Below, piece after piece: positions 38,590-49,700 of a stretch of DNA of 64,000 nucleotides. How positions within the stretch are numbered: the first letter of the stretch is position 1; every line of letters begins with the position of its first letter. The notes beneath the pieces were generated by a model, which did not search any database, was not told where the DNA came from, and saw nothing but the letters and a program-made list of their open reading frames with translations. Location: positions 510,116 through 574,115 of the forward strand of contig NW_019091482.1 of the NCBI RefSeq assembly GCF_001949145.1, written 5' to 3'. This stretch comes from Acanthaster planci. Its lineage: Eukaryota; Echinodermata; Asteroidea; Valvatida; Acanthasteridae. A program made the position numbers and the translations under genes.

Positions 38590-38790
38590 TTTGTGCTTCA
38601 AGTAAACTTTATTTTCATTTTTTGGGGGGCTATTTTGACAAATTTTTTAGGGGACTTCTTGATTTTTATGCTCATGTAAATTTTCATGTTCACAAGCAAA
38701 CTGTGATGTCATCCCAAACCCTGAACCTCAATGTTGCATTGATTTGGGCATAAAAAAATGTTTGGATTTGTTCATGTTTCACTGTTGTAA
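38590..38790 (+). repeat. Dispersed repeat H, copy 1
   Basis: Begins tgcacctttgtgcttcaagt and includes ctgaacctcaatgttgcatt, which recurs at 60021 with one difference. It starts about 330 bp after the DUSP poly(A) signal. Confidence 0.55.
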
Positions 38791-38800
38791 ATCTCCATTT

Positions 38801-39027
38801 CTTAACCCTAACTGCCCAAGGGTTGCTGGACCTAACCTTCCCCATTCACACAAAGTTAAACACCCATATGGGACTTTGTGCACAGAGGCTGTTGGACTTA
38901 GTTTTTCTGAGGTATGCCAAACCCAATGCAAAAGCCAGCTGTCTGGGCCTACCAGACCTATCCCTACAGAATTAAGCAGTTTACTACTGTTTAATTCTGT
39001 GTGGTTGGGGAAGGTTAGGGTTAAGTG
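38801..39027. mobile_element. Inverted-repeat element with cttaaccctaa ends
   Basis: The left end cttaaccctaac and a following block ccttccccattcacacaaag pair with the right end (reverse complement cttaaccctaaccttcccca, then accacacagaattaaacag). The left arm carries about 20 extra bases. Probably a MITE. Confidence 0.5.
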
Positions 39028-39654
39028 AATTATTGTTGGTTAAGTACAAGACAATAAGCCAAGAGCAGCGGTTTGTCATGGTTGTTTTCAAAAAAGAAAT
39101 TTGAGTTCAAAATCTGACCACAAAAACATGCAAATGAAGTGTCTTCCTGTTTTTCATCACAGCAATAGGGCCCTCACTTTTCCAGAATAATGCAGACAAT
39201 TTTGACACTTTTTAGACACATTTTGACATTTATCAGGAGTGCACTTTTCAATATGCTTGACACAAAAATATCATCTTTTTTACAGTGGAGAAGAGTGTAA
39301 AGGTGCAGAAATTGTGTGTCTGAGAAAAATTCAATTCACGGACCCTTTAAGGTTAATGAAGAATGCTGACTTCAACATCTTACTCTTCTAAGGGTGACTC
39401 TAGTTTCTCTTTTCCAAGTTAAACATAACATTCCAAGTCCGATAGACAAATCCAAGGAGACACCATTCCTGCAGGGCCATGACACTCACGTACTGTCCTT
39501 AAGTTGAGGCTATTGGTCGGAGGGGAATGTAATGCGAGCGTACCACCTACCTACAAACAGGAATGCCCCGCAGTAATGGTTTCCAGTTCTTTTCCCTGGA
39601 TTCATCTATACCCATATTTATTGATGTTTCCCAAAGCACAAAGTCAATAATTGC

Positions 39655-39845
39655 ACCCTGCTGTAGAGGTTTTTCTTGTGATGTAGCATGATGGGCAAAG
39701 GCATTTCAGGAAATGTACCGCATCTGTAGAGGTGCGTGCAGTTTTGAGTCTGTGTCTGTTGGCAGTTTCATGTATGCCAGATTGTTGAGGGACTTTGGAG
39801 GTGCGCATGTTTCTGCGCACATCTGTGTAAATTGAACGATTATCA
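39655..39845 (+). repeat. Dispersed repeat I, copy 1
   Basis: About 190 bp matching 41410-41600: gaggtttttc, gtgatgta, gcaaaggcattt, ggaggtg/gaggtgcgtgca, tttcatgtatgccaga, tctgtgtaaattga. The unknown parent may once have been coding, since the minus-strand frames both read QQSGIHE. Confidence 0.6.
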
Positions 39846-41409
39846 CAAGACACACATGGGAGTTTATCCTACACCTAAGCTGTGGAGAAAGAGGTGATAA
39901 TGAATCCAAGAAGACATTGGCTGCTCTTCTCTTAAAACCATTACTCCCAAGGACGTTCACCAGGATCACTCCTTTATTCTTCAAAATCCTCCATGTTGGA
40001 AATGTGTCCGCCTATTCTTTGTACTCAACTGCCAAGGAGAGTCAAAGAGTATCAATGGCTCACCCCCACCATAATCCTTAATCCTGCTAAATCCTCGAGA
40101 ATCTATGGGTGAATCTAGCATGAGCCAAAAGAGTCAGGATGAATCCCACATCTTGACCTTTTGAAGGAATAAGAAGCAGCAGTGCATTATTCTGGTATAG
40201 AGCACTGCAGTGAATATGTTACGCACAACTGCGCGTGTTAAAGGCATTAGCATGAGAACCGGTGTCTAAACCAACATGCCCCGGGCACTCCATTCATTTG
40301 GACTAAACTTCTGGTTCAAAATGGCGTCACGTTTCGGTCCTCTATATAAACTGATGCAAGGGACAGGATGTTCTGAATATGAATAATCTGTCATCATCAC
40401 ACTTCTTTTTTGTAAAATTGTTTTCAGAATACCTTTTGAGAAACCCCATCGAAAATTCCTGGACAGACAAAATATGTTACTATTACCACATGAATAGGCT
40501 CGAATTGCTGAGCTGGGCAAAATGCCAGGCCTACTAACTTACCTCCATCAATTACTGTAACTACTGCCAGGGTAGGGATCCGGAGGGAGTTGGGTCTGGA
40601 GTTTTTAAATCTGGTCAAATATTATTTTCCATTTGGGAGACTTTCCTTTTCGTTTATAAGTATCAACAATAAATTCCAACACTTTTTTACAATTGCCTTT
40701 GAAGATGGTTAAAATTTCAAGTAAACATTTCAAATGTTTTCATTTCAGGGAAAGAGTAATTCTTTATGTGGTTATGCATGTATGTACGTGTACAGATGTG
40801 ACTCTTGAGACTTTTTTCTTGCATTTAAGTATTCTGCATTTTGTTATAATGTTAAAATTTTCAAACAGTGGAACCTTGTCGTTTTAAACCATGGCCTTTC
40901 AGCCTTGAAGCTATGCATTTGAATGCTTTAGTTGCAATATATTTTTGTACAGCATACTATTAAAATGTTATGTGCTATGTATAAGTATAATTTTCTACAT
41001 AAGGGTGAGTTTGTTAGAGAAAAACTTATAATTGAAGTTGTTTTTTCATAGTAACAGATCCATCTCAGTAAAACTGTTTTTCATAGTGAAGTGACAGACT
41101 CACATCCAAAAGTGCGGTGGTGGTCACCAATTTCTAGAGCAAGGGATATTACAAACCTCTTGAATTCTGTAGACATGTGACCCTACCGGTAGCAAATCAC
41201 AGCCACATGAGTTACACACAGAACTTTTCGGGTACCAGCCTTTATCAAGTTTTGCAATGGAAATAAGGTGGAACAGTAATATTGTTGCCCATGTAATCCA
41301 CATTCTCATCAACAGGTTACCACACTGAGAGGTACATACATGAGAATGTACCTCAAATAGGAGGTGCTCTAACTCAAACTAATATCACGCACAGTGTTTC
41401 CTAGTGAAA

Positions 41410-41600
41410 AGTCGACCTCAATGGAGGTTTTTCATGTGATGTAACAGGACTAGCAAAGGCATTTTAGGAAGCGTATCATATCTGTGGAGGTGTGTGCATT
41501 TTCGAATCTGGCTATTTCTTTTGGTAATTTCATGTATGCCAGACTGTTGAGAGATCTTGAAAGCACGTTTCCATACACGTCTGTGTAAATTGACCATCAA
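41410..41600 (+). repeat. Dispersed repeat I, copy 2
   Basis: Partner of 39655-39845 in the same orientation. Confidence 0.6.
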
Positions 41601-41744
41601 AAATCACGACTAAAATCCTTTATACTCACGTCATGGGATCCTGCCATATACTAAACTGGTGGATTTTCTTGAAACAAAGTTCAGTGATAAATCGTTCACC
41701 CTACCTCTCTGGACCTTTTTGCTATGAACATTCCTGATTCCAAC

Positions 41745-41890
41745 AGAATCCTCCACTGTGCAGTAAACCTATGACATAGTCTTTAGGTGTACATCAACAT
41801 TCAAGGGTCACAAAGCCCATGGAAAGTAAAAGTGGCTGGGACTCTACCTTCCCCAGTCCTGTGCAATCCTCCAAAACTGGGGGATTGTAA
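41745..41890 (+). repeat. Dispersed repeat G, copy 2
   Basis: Relative of 36735-36890; the order of shared words is kept and the copies are well diverged. Confidence 0.45.
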
Positions 41891-43318
41891 ATTGGGGACC
41901 TTTTTCCTATAATAGAAGGGAGCGCTACACTTTAAGTTTTGAGTTCACCTTGGGAGATGACTGTGACATCATTCTCAATAACTGTAGGGTTGATATTGTC
42001 AAAACAGGGCAGGGTACTGATCTCTCAGACTGGATAGCGCGTGAGTCGTTTGCCGTGACAGCAGCTCGAAGTTTTTGGCCTTGATCCAAATATGGCTGCC
42101 TCAATGCACGGAAGCCTCGAGCATGTCATGACAATTTAAAACGGCATCAAGATATAACAAAATAGTCTGTGGGATTGGTAATAAAAATAAAGGAAATTTG
42201 TAGTTTTGATGCCCCTGTTGTAACATGTAGAAAAACAACCCGAGTCAATGTGAAATGGCCTGCACAGTCATGATACAACACCCCACGGTGGTCTTGAGCT
42301 TCGCACTGCGTGAGCTTATGTCAGGCCTCCGTAGATGGCACCTGGTGATTTGAACACTTGATCGCGATTTGCTTTTCACTCAGTTTATCATTATAGAGAT
42401 TGGTGGGTCAGGACTGTTTGTGCAGAATCTGTCCAAGAAACCCAGCCTGTTTTAATTTGCAGGTTACCTGCAGTCACTGGTCACAAAGGCTAACAATTAT
42501 TATTATTACAAGGCAGAGTCAAAGTTTTTATACCTACTTATACATGTTGCTTAGAGTACATTATCAAAAGGGGCGTTAAGGTTGGTACATAATAGTTTTG
42601 TAAAAGCTTTGTGGCACTTTTGTAATTCTGTTAATCCACATATTTTATAACCTTGATTTATGTGTCTGAACAGCTTATTGCAACAGAATATAACAGAAAT
42701 TCAATAAGGGTAATTTGATATTACGTTAAATGTACAATTCAATTGATTTGAATATAAAATGCGTTTATAGGTCGGTATAAAATGTAATAAATTGGTTTAG
42801 AGATTGAACTAAAGGCACACGTTTTGTGATTGAGACAAGTCATTTTACTTTCATAGGATGGCAATATTCCATTCTCCCAGTACCATGTCGCCTGGCATTT
42901 TGACTCTTTGACCTCAGCAAGGCAGCTTTGATCTACCGCCGCCAACCGGTGAGTATCAACCATACGGACACAGTTACAGACTAATGATTGCAAAATCACC
43001 TGTTACAGAGATTCTATGATTACTGCCCCGAAAGCTGAAACTTTTCGCGCCACTTGGCATTGTCTTTACAGATGGAGTCTTCCACGGATTACTCTGTGAT
43101 ACAAGTATTTGTGCATTATAGTTCTGTTTGGCAAGTAAATGGAACTGTAGTAGTCCTTGTGGGAAGTGGAAAATGGGAGAGGTTCCTGACTGACTGACTG
43201 CCTGACTGATCTATCCATCATCGGGGGTGTAGAACCGTTCATGCCTGACGATCGCAAGTGAGCTGCCACAACTGCTGAATGAGGAGATTGTGGTCAGTCT
43301 TCAGCTGGTACACCCAAG

Positions 43319-43522
43319 CAGTGTTGTATTCGAGTCCCTCACAAGTCTTTTCACAAGTCCAGTTACAAGTCCGTTCAAATGGCTAGTCATAAGTAACGGT
43401 GAACAATGACAAAAGAATGCTTCTGTCAAAGCTCATTTGAATAGCTTGTGAATTGGCTAAAGACTTGTGATGGACTTATGATGGACTTACAGAGACTTGT
43501 GATGAATTCGAATACAACACTA
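43319..43522. mobile_element. hAT-like MITE, 204 bp (in duplication copy 1)
   Basis: Ends: cagtgttgtattcgagtc at the left, gaattcgaatacaacacta at the right. The 8-bp target-site duplication cacccaag is present on both sides (43311-43318 and 43523-43530). Arms are made of acaagtcc/gacttgtgatg repeats around a core gtgaacaatgacaaaagaat. Eight-base duplications and CAGtG ends fit the hAT superfamily. Confidence 0.8.
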
Positions 43523-44402
43523 CACCCAAGTGTTGCATTGACAGTGCCTTGTGAGCCTCCCTTTTACTTTTACTCTGAAATTGCACGTCTGCACTTTTAT
43601 TTTTTTGCCAGTTTGCATGAAGCAGTGTGCTTCTGGTTTATTATCAGCAAATTTTTGTACTTAACAAACAAGCCTATACCTCCATAACCTCAGCAAGAAT
43701 TTTGAAGGGTCTCAATGTACCATAGACAATACAAACGTTTCTTACATACAGTGCCTTGTACAATGTGTCCATCTGCTGCAGTCTGGGAGGTATAGACAAG
43801 TATTCTGACACCTCACAACAAAAAATGACTTTGGACCGTGTTGTTATTTCTGGAACAGCTTAACACTGCATTTAATCAACATCAATCAACCCACCATTGG
43901 GCCAAGGACCCATTGAACAAAGCAGTTTGTGAAGTCAAAATGGGTACAGCAAACAACAATTCGGGCAGGCTCACCCCCGCACAACTTTGCACACATGCCA
44001 CACACCTCACGAACAGTTTGGGCATGCTTGCCACACACTTCACAAACATTTGGGGCAGGCTTTCCCCAAAACAAGTTAAGCACACTTGCCATATTACTGT
44101 ATTAAATGGCACAACACACATATTCTGTAACTTACATTGTTCGGGCACATAGCACTTGGCAAGACACGATACTCTATTGGTAGATCATGCAAGTAACGCA
44201 CGTGCACCACCTGTTCTTCATTGATGGCTTGCTACTCTTTCCAGGCTTCAATATGTAATCTCAATTTGTGCCATCTCCTTCCATGAAGTTGCACCACTCA
44301 TGCACCGGTTCGATTCGCTTGTCAGTTAATGAATTTTTTTCCCTCAAATTTGTGGGAGGTTTGAGTAAGTCGGCATGTCAGTAAGAACATCAGTATAAGC
44401 AG

Positions 44403-44596
44403 CAGTGTCGTAGTTGAGACCATTACAAGACAAGACACAGGACCAGACACAAGACAAGACACAGAACCAGACACAAGACCAGTCACAAGACCAGACCCAA
44501 GACCAGTCACAAGACCAGTCACAAGACCGGACACAAGACCAGTCACAAGACCAGACACAAGACCGGACACAAGACCAGTCACAAGACCAGTCACAA
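44403..44596. mobile_element. hAT-like element with minisatellite arm, cut off at the N
   Basis: Left end cagtgtcgtagttgagacc preceded by ataagcag, exactly as at 46141. Only the left arm with the 12-bp minisatellite (acaagaccagtc/acaagaccagac units) is present before the N at 44597; the core and right end are missing. Confidence 0.7.
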
Positions 44597-45046
44597 NGTT
44601 CTCCCAGTACCATGTCGCCTGGCATTTTGACTCTTTGACCTCAGCAAGGCAGCTTTGATCTACCGCCGCCAACCGGTGAGTATCAACCATACGGACACAG
44701 TTACAGACTAATGATTGCAAAATCACCTGTTACAGAGATTCTATGATTACTGCCCCGAAAGCTGAAACCTTTCGCGCCACTTGGCATTGTCCTTTCAGAT
44801 GGAGTCTACCACGGATTACTCTGTGATACAAGTATTTGTGCATTATAGTTCTGTTTGGCAAGTAAATGGAAGTACCGTAGTCCTTGTGGGAAGTGGAAAA
44901 TGGGAGAGGTTCCTGCCTGACCGACTGCCTGACTGATCTATCCATCATGGGGTGGTGTAGAACCGTCAATGCCTGACGATCGCATGCGAGCTGCCACAAC
45001 TGCTGAATGAGGAGATTGTGGTCAGTCTTCAGCTGGTGCACCCAAG

Positions 45047-45234
45047 TAGTGTTGTATTCGAGTCTTTTCACAAGTCCCTTCAAATGGCCAGTCATAAGTA
45101 ACGGTGAACAATGACAAAAGAATGCTTTAGTCACATCTCAATCGAACAGCTTGTGAATTGGCTTAAGACTGAATGACTTGTGATGGACTTATGATGGACT
45201 TGCAGGGACTTGTGATGGATTTGAATACAACACT
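45047..45234. mobile_element. hAT-like MITE, 188 bp (in duplication copy 2)
   Basis: The duplicated counterpart of 43319-43522, with the same cacccaag target-site duplication (45039-45046 and 45235-45242). It is shorter because some acaagtcc units are missing from the left arm. Confidence 0.8.
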
Positions 45235-46140
45235 ACACCCAAGTGTTGTATTGACAGCCCCTAGTGAGGTTCCCTTTTACTTTTACTCTGAAATTGCACG
45301 TCTGCACTTTTATTTTTTTGCCAGTTTGCATGAAGCAGTGTGCTTCTGGTTTATTATCAGCAAATTTTTGTACTTAAGAAACAAGCCTATACCTCCATAA
45401 CCTCAGCAAGAATTTGGAAGGTTTGCAATGTTCCAAGGACAATACAAATGTTTCTTACATACAGTGCCTTGTACAATGTGTCCATCTGCTGCAGTCTGGG
45501 AGGTATAGACAAGTATTCTGACACCTCACCAAAAAATGACTTTGGACCGTGTTGTTATTTCTGGAACAGCTTAAAACTGCATTTAATCAACATCAATCAA
45601 CCAACCATTGGGCCAAGGACTCATTGAACGAAGCAGTTTGTCAAGTCAAAATGGGTATGGCACACGACAATTCGGGTAGGCTCACCCCCGCACAACTTGG
45701 CACACACGCCACACGCCTCACGAACATTTTGGGCACGCCACACACTTCACGAACATTTTGGGCACGCTTGCCACACACTTCACAAACATTTGGGGCAGGC
45801 TTTCCCGCAAAACTAGTTCAGCACACTTGCCATATTACTGTATTAAATGGCACAACGCAAATATTCTTCAACTTAAATTGTTCGCGCAAATAGCACTTGG
45901 CAAGACACGATACTCTATTGGTAGATTATGCAAGTAACGCACGTGCACCACCTGTTCTTCATTGACGGCTTGCTACTCTTTCCAGGCTTCACTATAATCT
46001 CAATTTGTGCCATCTCCTTCCATGAAGTTGCACCACTCATGCACCGGTTCGATTCGCTGGTCAGTTAATGAATTTTTTCCCGCAAATTTGTGGGAGGTTT
46101 GAGTAAGTCGGCATGTCAGTAAGAACATCAGTATAAGCAG

Positions 46141-46463
46141 CAGTGTCGTAGTTGAGACCATTACAAGACAAGACACAGGACCAGACACAAGACCAGACAC
46201 AAGACCAGATACAAGACCAGACACAAGACCAGTCACAAGACAAGACGCAGAACCATACACAAGACCAGTCACAAGACCAGACACAAGACCAGTCACAAGA
46301 CCAGTCACAAGACCAGACACAAGACCAGTCACAAGACACAGGGTGAACAAGGACAAGGGAATACTTTTGTTGCGGTTCATTTGTATAGCTTGTGACTTAA
46401 ATTCAGACTTGAGGTCTAATGGGTCTTGCGATGGTCTTCAGAGGTCTGGACTATACAACACTG
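46141..46463. mobile_element. hAT-like MITE, 323 bp, with 12-bp minisatellite arm
   Basis: Left end cagtgtcgtagttgagacc, right end ggtctggactatacaacactg. Flanks ataagcag and aaaagcag match at 7 of 8 positions, as expected for an old 8-bp target-site duplication. The left arm is a minisatellite of acaagaccag(t/a)c units; the core gtgaacaaggacaagggaat resembles that of the 43319 element. Confidence 0.75.
46160..46338 (+). repeat. 12-bp minisatellite (acaagaccagtc/acaagaccagac)
   Basis: About 14 units, forming the left arm of the hAT-like element. The same array is at 44425-44596 in the other duplication copy. Open frames through it in several phases (QDQSQDQ, GLVTGLV, WSCDWSC) come from the repeat and are not genes. 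Confidence 0.9.
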
Positions 46464-46634
46464 AAAAGCAGTGATGAGTAGCCAGTCGTGAGTAACCATG
46501 AATTATTCATTCATAAATGTTTTGCAAAATCCTTCATAAAAGACCTCACACCCTTTAAGAACAGTTGTGCGTAAATAAATTACAAGGAATTTCTTTTCAT
46601 CAAGTAAACAAGATTGGGATATTGATCAGATTTA

Positions 46635-46745
46635 CACTTGAACAAAAAAGTCGACAAGAGTGGGATTTGAACCTGAGCCCTTCGGAACCGTCCGATAGCA
46701 CCCCAGCCACTGAAACATTCAGGCCTGACAAAGAAATAGGCAGGG
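46635..46745 (-). repeat. tRNA-derived SINE-like sequence just downstream of the ADAT1 stop
   Basis: On the minus strand a B box (ggttcaaatccc) follows a weak A-box-like block (agtggctggggtgctatcgg) at tRNA-like spacing. It begins about 50 bp after the ADAT1 stop codon, so it is probably transcribed in the 3' UTR. No full cloverleaf could be drawn. Confidence 0.4.
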
Positions 46746-46796
46746 GAGACTGCTAACATGTGAATTTCATAATCGAGCACGCCACACTCTGAATGA

Positions 46797-49700
46797 TTAA
46801 CTGAATAGCGAGTAATCACTTGGCTTTTTCACCCAGGTGTTGAAAACAACATGGAAGCGGGCCAGGGCTTGCTGGTAAGGGGTGGCTGCCATCTTGCAAT
46901 CATAATACGTGTGAAGGTCGTTTCTCCTGGGGGGAAAAAAGGAAAGAAAAATCTGACCGCTAATGATGTAAAATATACTACACTTCAAAGATTAAGGACA
47001 GTTAGGGTTAGAATGGTCCATAACCACTGGAACTCTATTCAGTCAGGTATTCATGGTGCACATCAGGATGATGCTTTTAAAGGCATTACTGAAGTTTAAC
47101 AGAAATTAACCCTTGCACTGATAATGTCACACTTTGTTGGCATGTGTGCTTTTCCATTGTGGCCTGGGGAGTCAATGCATGCATGCAGAGTTCCACAGGG
47201 CCGACAAGCGAACATGTAAACAATGTTTGACGTCATCAGTGCATAGGCCTATTGCCTCATCACTACGACAGCTACATGTACGCATCATACGCAGGAAAAC
47301 ATATTGAAGATATCCTAAAGAAATTGAAGTGCTATGATTGTATATGTCTGTGTCGATTCCTGCATTCCAACCATAATATTCAGACATGTATGTTGCTAGT
47401 GGTCACAGTAAAATGATATTTTTCTGGAGAAAGGGGACTTGTGGTCAGATTCAAGCCTTTTGTGAGAAAAATACTAAAAATGCATTTTAAAGATGCCACG
47501 GGGAAAAAAACATAGCAGCCTTTACTTTATCGCCATCAAATCACGACGTGCTTACAGAAACGCGTGACTTATGGGAACTAATGCTGCATACCTTAAGGTC
47601 TGTGGATATCCTGACTCTGGGCAGGACTGCATCAAGTCCTTGAATGACTCAAACATCTCAGCCTTGCACACGCTACATCTGAAAAAAGGGGGAAATTCAC
47701 AAGACCAAGATGACTACACGAAAAACTGAAGGGGGCAGGGCCAAGACTGGGCTTTTGTTAAAAAAGTGCACCTTTAAGGAAACAAAAATATGAAAGGACT
47801 GGCTGGTGTTCCCTACATCTTGAAATTTAATAAGGAGTGCTGATGACGAAATAAAGAATATACATTGTACTTGCATTTCAGACCCAAAAAAGGACCTTCA
47901 ACAACCTGACCTAATTGAGTGGCTGTTTTGAATTAAAACAATACAAGTGACTGTGATGGAATCCTGCGTTAGGGTGATGCAAAACCCATACTGTTCATGC
48001 AAATTCCTGCACCAGTCTTATTCGAGTTCAAATTCCAATGCCTGACTCTTGTAACCTTGATCATTTGTTGAGAGGTGAGACATTTACACAGGCATATGCA
48101 CATTGGCAGAGGGCTGTGGGTTCCATCAACCCCACAAGCTTGCAAAGACGTTTAGCATCCTAGCTCTCACAAAACAACATAAAATCTTCATAAGATTTTG
48201 CATGTGTGCAAGGCAACACCCACTACAGAAAGGAATACATAGATTACTGGGCAAGAAATAAATGTATGTTATCCATGTGACTGGGCTGTAATGGAGTCCA
48301 TCACAAGTCCCTTCAAGTCCATTACAAGTCATCCAATCTTAAGTCAAGTCACAAGATATTCTTACAAAATCTGACAAAATTCTTCTTTTGTCACTGTTTA
48401 TCCTGTTACTTGTGACTGGGCCTGTCGCTGGCCTTGTGATAGATCCTGTAGAAGGGCTTGCTATGGACTTGCATACAGCCCTACGTCATGGACGTTCACC
48501 AATTTCCTGACACACCCTTACCTAGCCTCTTTTTTGTGAATGTTCTTGCTGGTGACACCTTGTCTCTTGCCATTGACCGACACCTCCAAGGTTCCCTGTT
48601 TTACATTAGCCCAGATGATAGCTAACAGAGATCAGAAATGACCAAACACTTATGGGTCACTCATATTACAGGCTCCCCAATGTATATATAAAAACGTTCT
48701 TAATGCACAGAGCAAAATCAAAGTAGGATACTTGTTGTTATAAGACCTCACTCACAGATTCTGTGTCTTGATTGGCCGAGAGCCAGTCACATGGCATTCA
48801 TTATTTAAGCTATCTTGCTGTACGTGATCAAAAGAACTTGGCCCATAGCAAACAAAGTACTATACCAGTAGCGACCCAAAAGTTGTATGTACGACAATCG
48901 GCACTGTATGCGAATGCATACCAGTGTGAGCATTGCATGTCATGCAAACTAGCACTACAGAGCTGGGTTCAAACATTTTGTGAACAGGTAGTATGGGAAA
49001 AGTGCTGGTAAATTTTCGACAAATTTCCTCTTCAAACAGACATATTTTTATACTTGGTTGCATAAAATTAATTAGTTATTGCGTGAATCAGGTAGAATCT
49101 GCTGGAGAGATGTTATAAAACAAGTATCAACTGCTTTATCTCATGGTGCAGTAAATCTAGCATTTTGTTTTCTTTGTTCTGTATAATTTGTCTTTTTAAC
49201 GATATGTGCGGGGCTGCATAATTGTAGTTTATTTTACTTTTACGATGGTCCCTGTCGCACATAACTGTTATTTGTCTTGTTATGTGTTCGGATTTTTGTC
49301 CCTGGTCCCTGCTTCTGCTTCTATTCACTTGTGTGTTTCTTTGTTTTTATTACATACGTTTTGTTCAATTTTGTTTTGTCTGTTCTTGTGATGGTCAAAT
49401 AAATAATAATAATCCCTCGGTGATATGGGGAGCATTTTCCCTCAGCTTCGTCTCGGGAAAGTAGAATTCTTTATGCATCAGCTTGAGAGGCTGGTACATG
49501 TACATCACACAAAGCAGTCAATATTTGTACACTGAGCAACCTACATGCATAAATTAAAAGTTTACCGGAACCAAAGATTGTACAGCGCTGCATAGCAGTG
49601 CAGCGCTATACAGCAGCAGCGTAGCAGCGCAAGATGGAGAACTTCACCGTGAATACACGTAAAACGTTGTAATCGCATGGGTGCCAAGCAATACGCCTGC

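Larger units (their letters stand above)
42872..46346. repeat. Tandem duplication, unit about 1.73 kb, joined at a single N
   Basis: The block starting ttctcccagtaccatgtcgc occurs at 42872 and again at 44599. The two copies then run in parallel with only scattered differences, both ending in the same 12-bp minisatellite. The base before the second copy region is the isolated N at 44597. Minus-strand frames such as the one starting MILQSLVCNC are identical in both copies but look non-coding. Confidence 0.9.

Noticed and set aside
44414-44638. Repetitive frames such as QDQSQDQ, GLVTGLV and WSCDWSC
   Set aside because: These are translations of the 12-bp minisatellite in different phases; one crosses the N.
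44425-46338. Could the regularly spaced arrays be CRISPR?
   Set aside because: Units are 12 bp without unique spacers, inside a eukaryotic transposon-like element; no cas genes.
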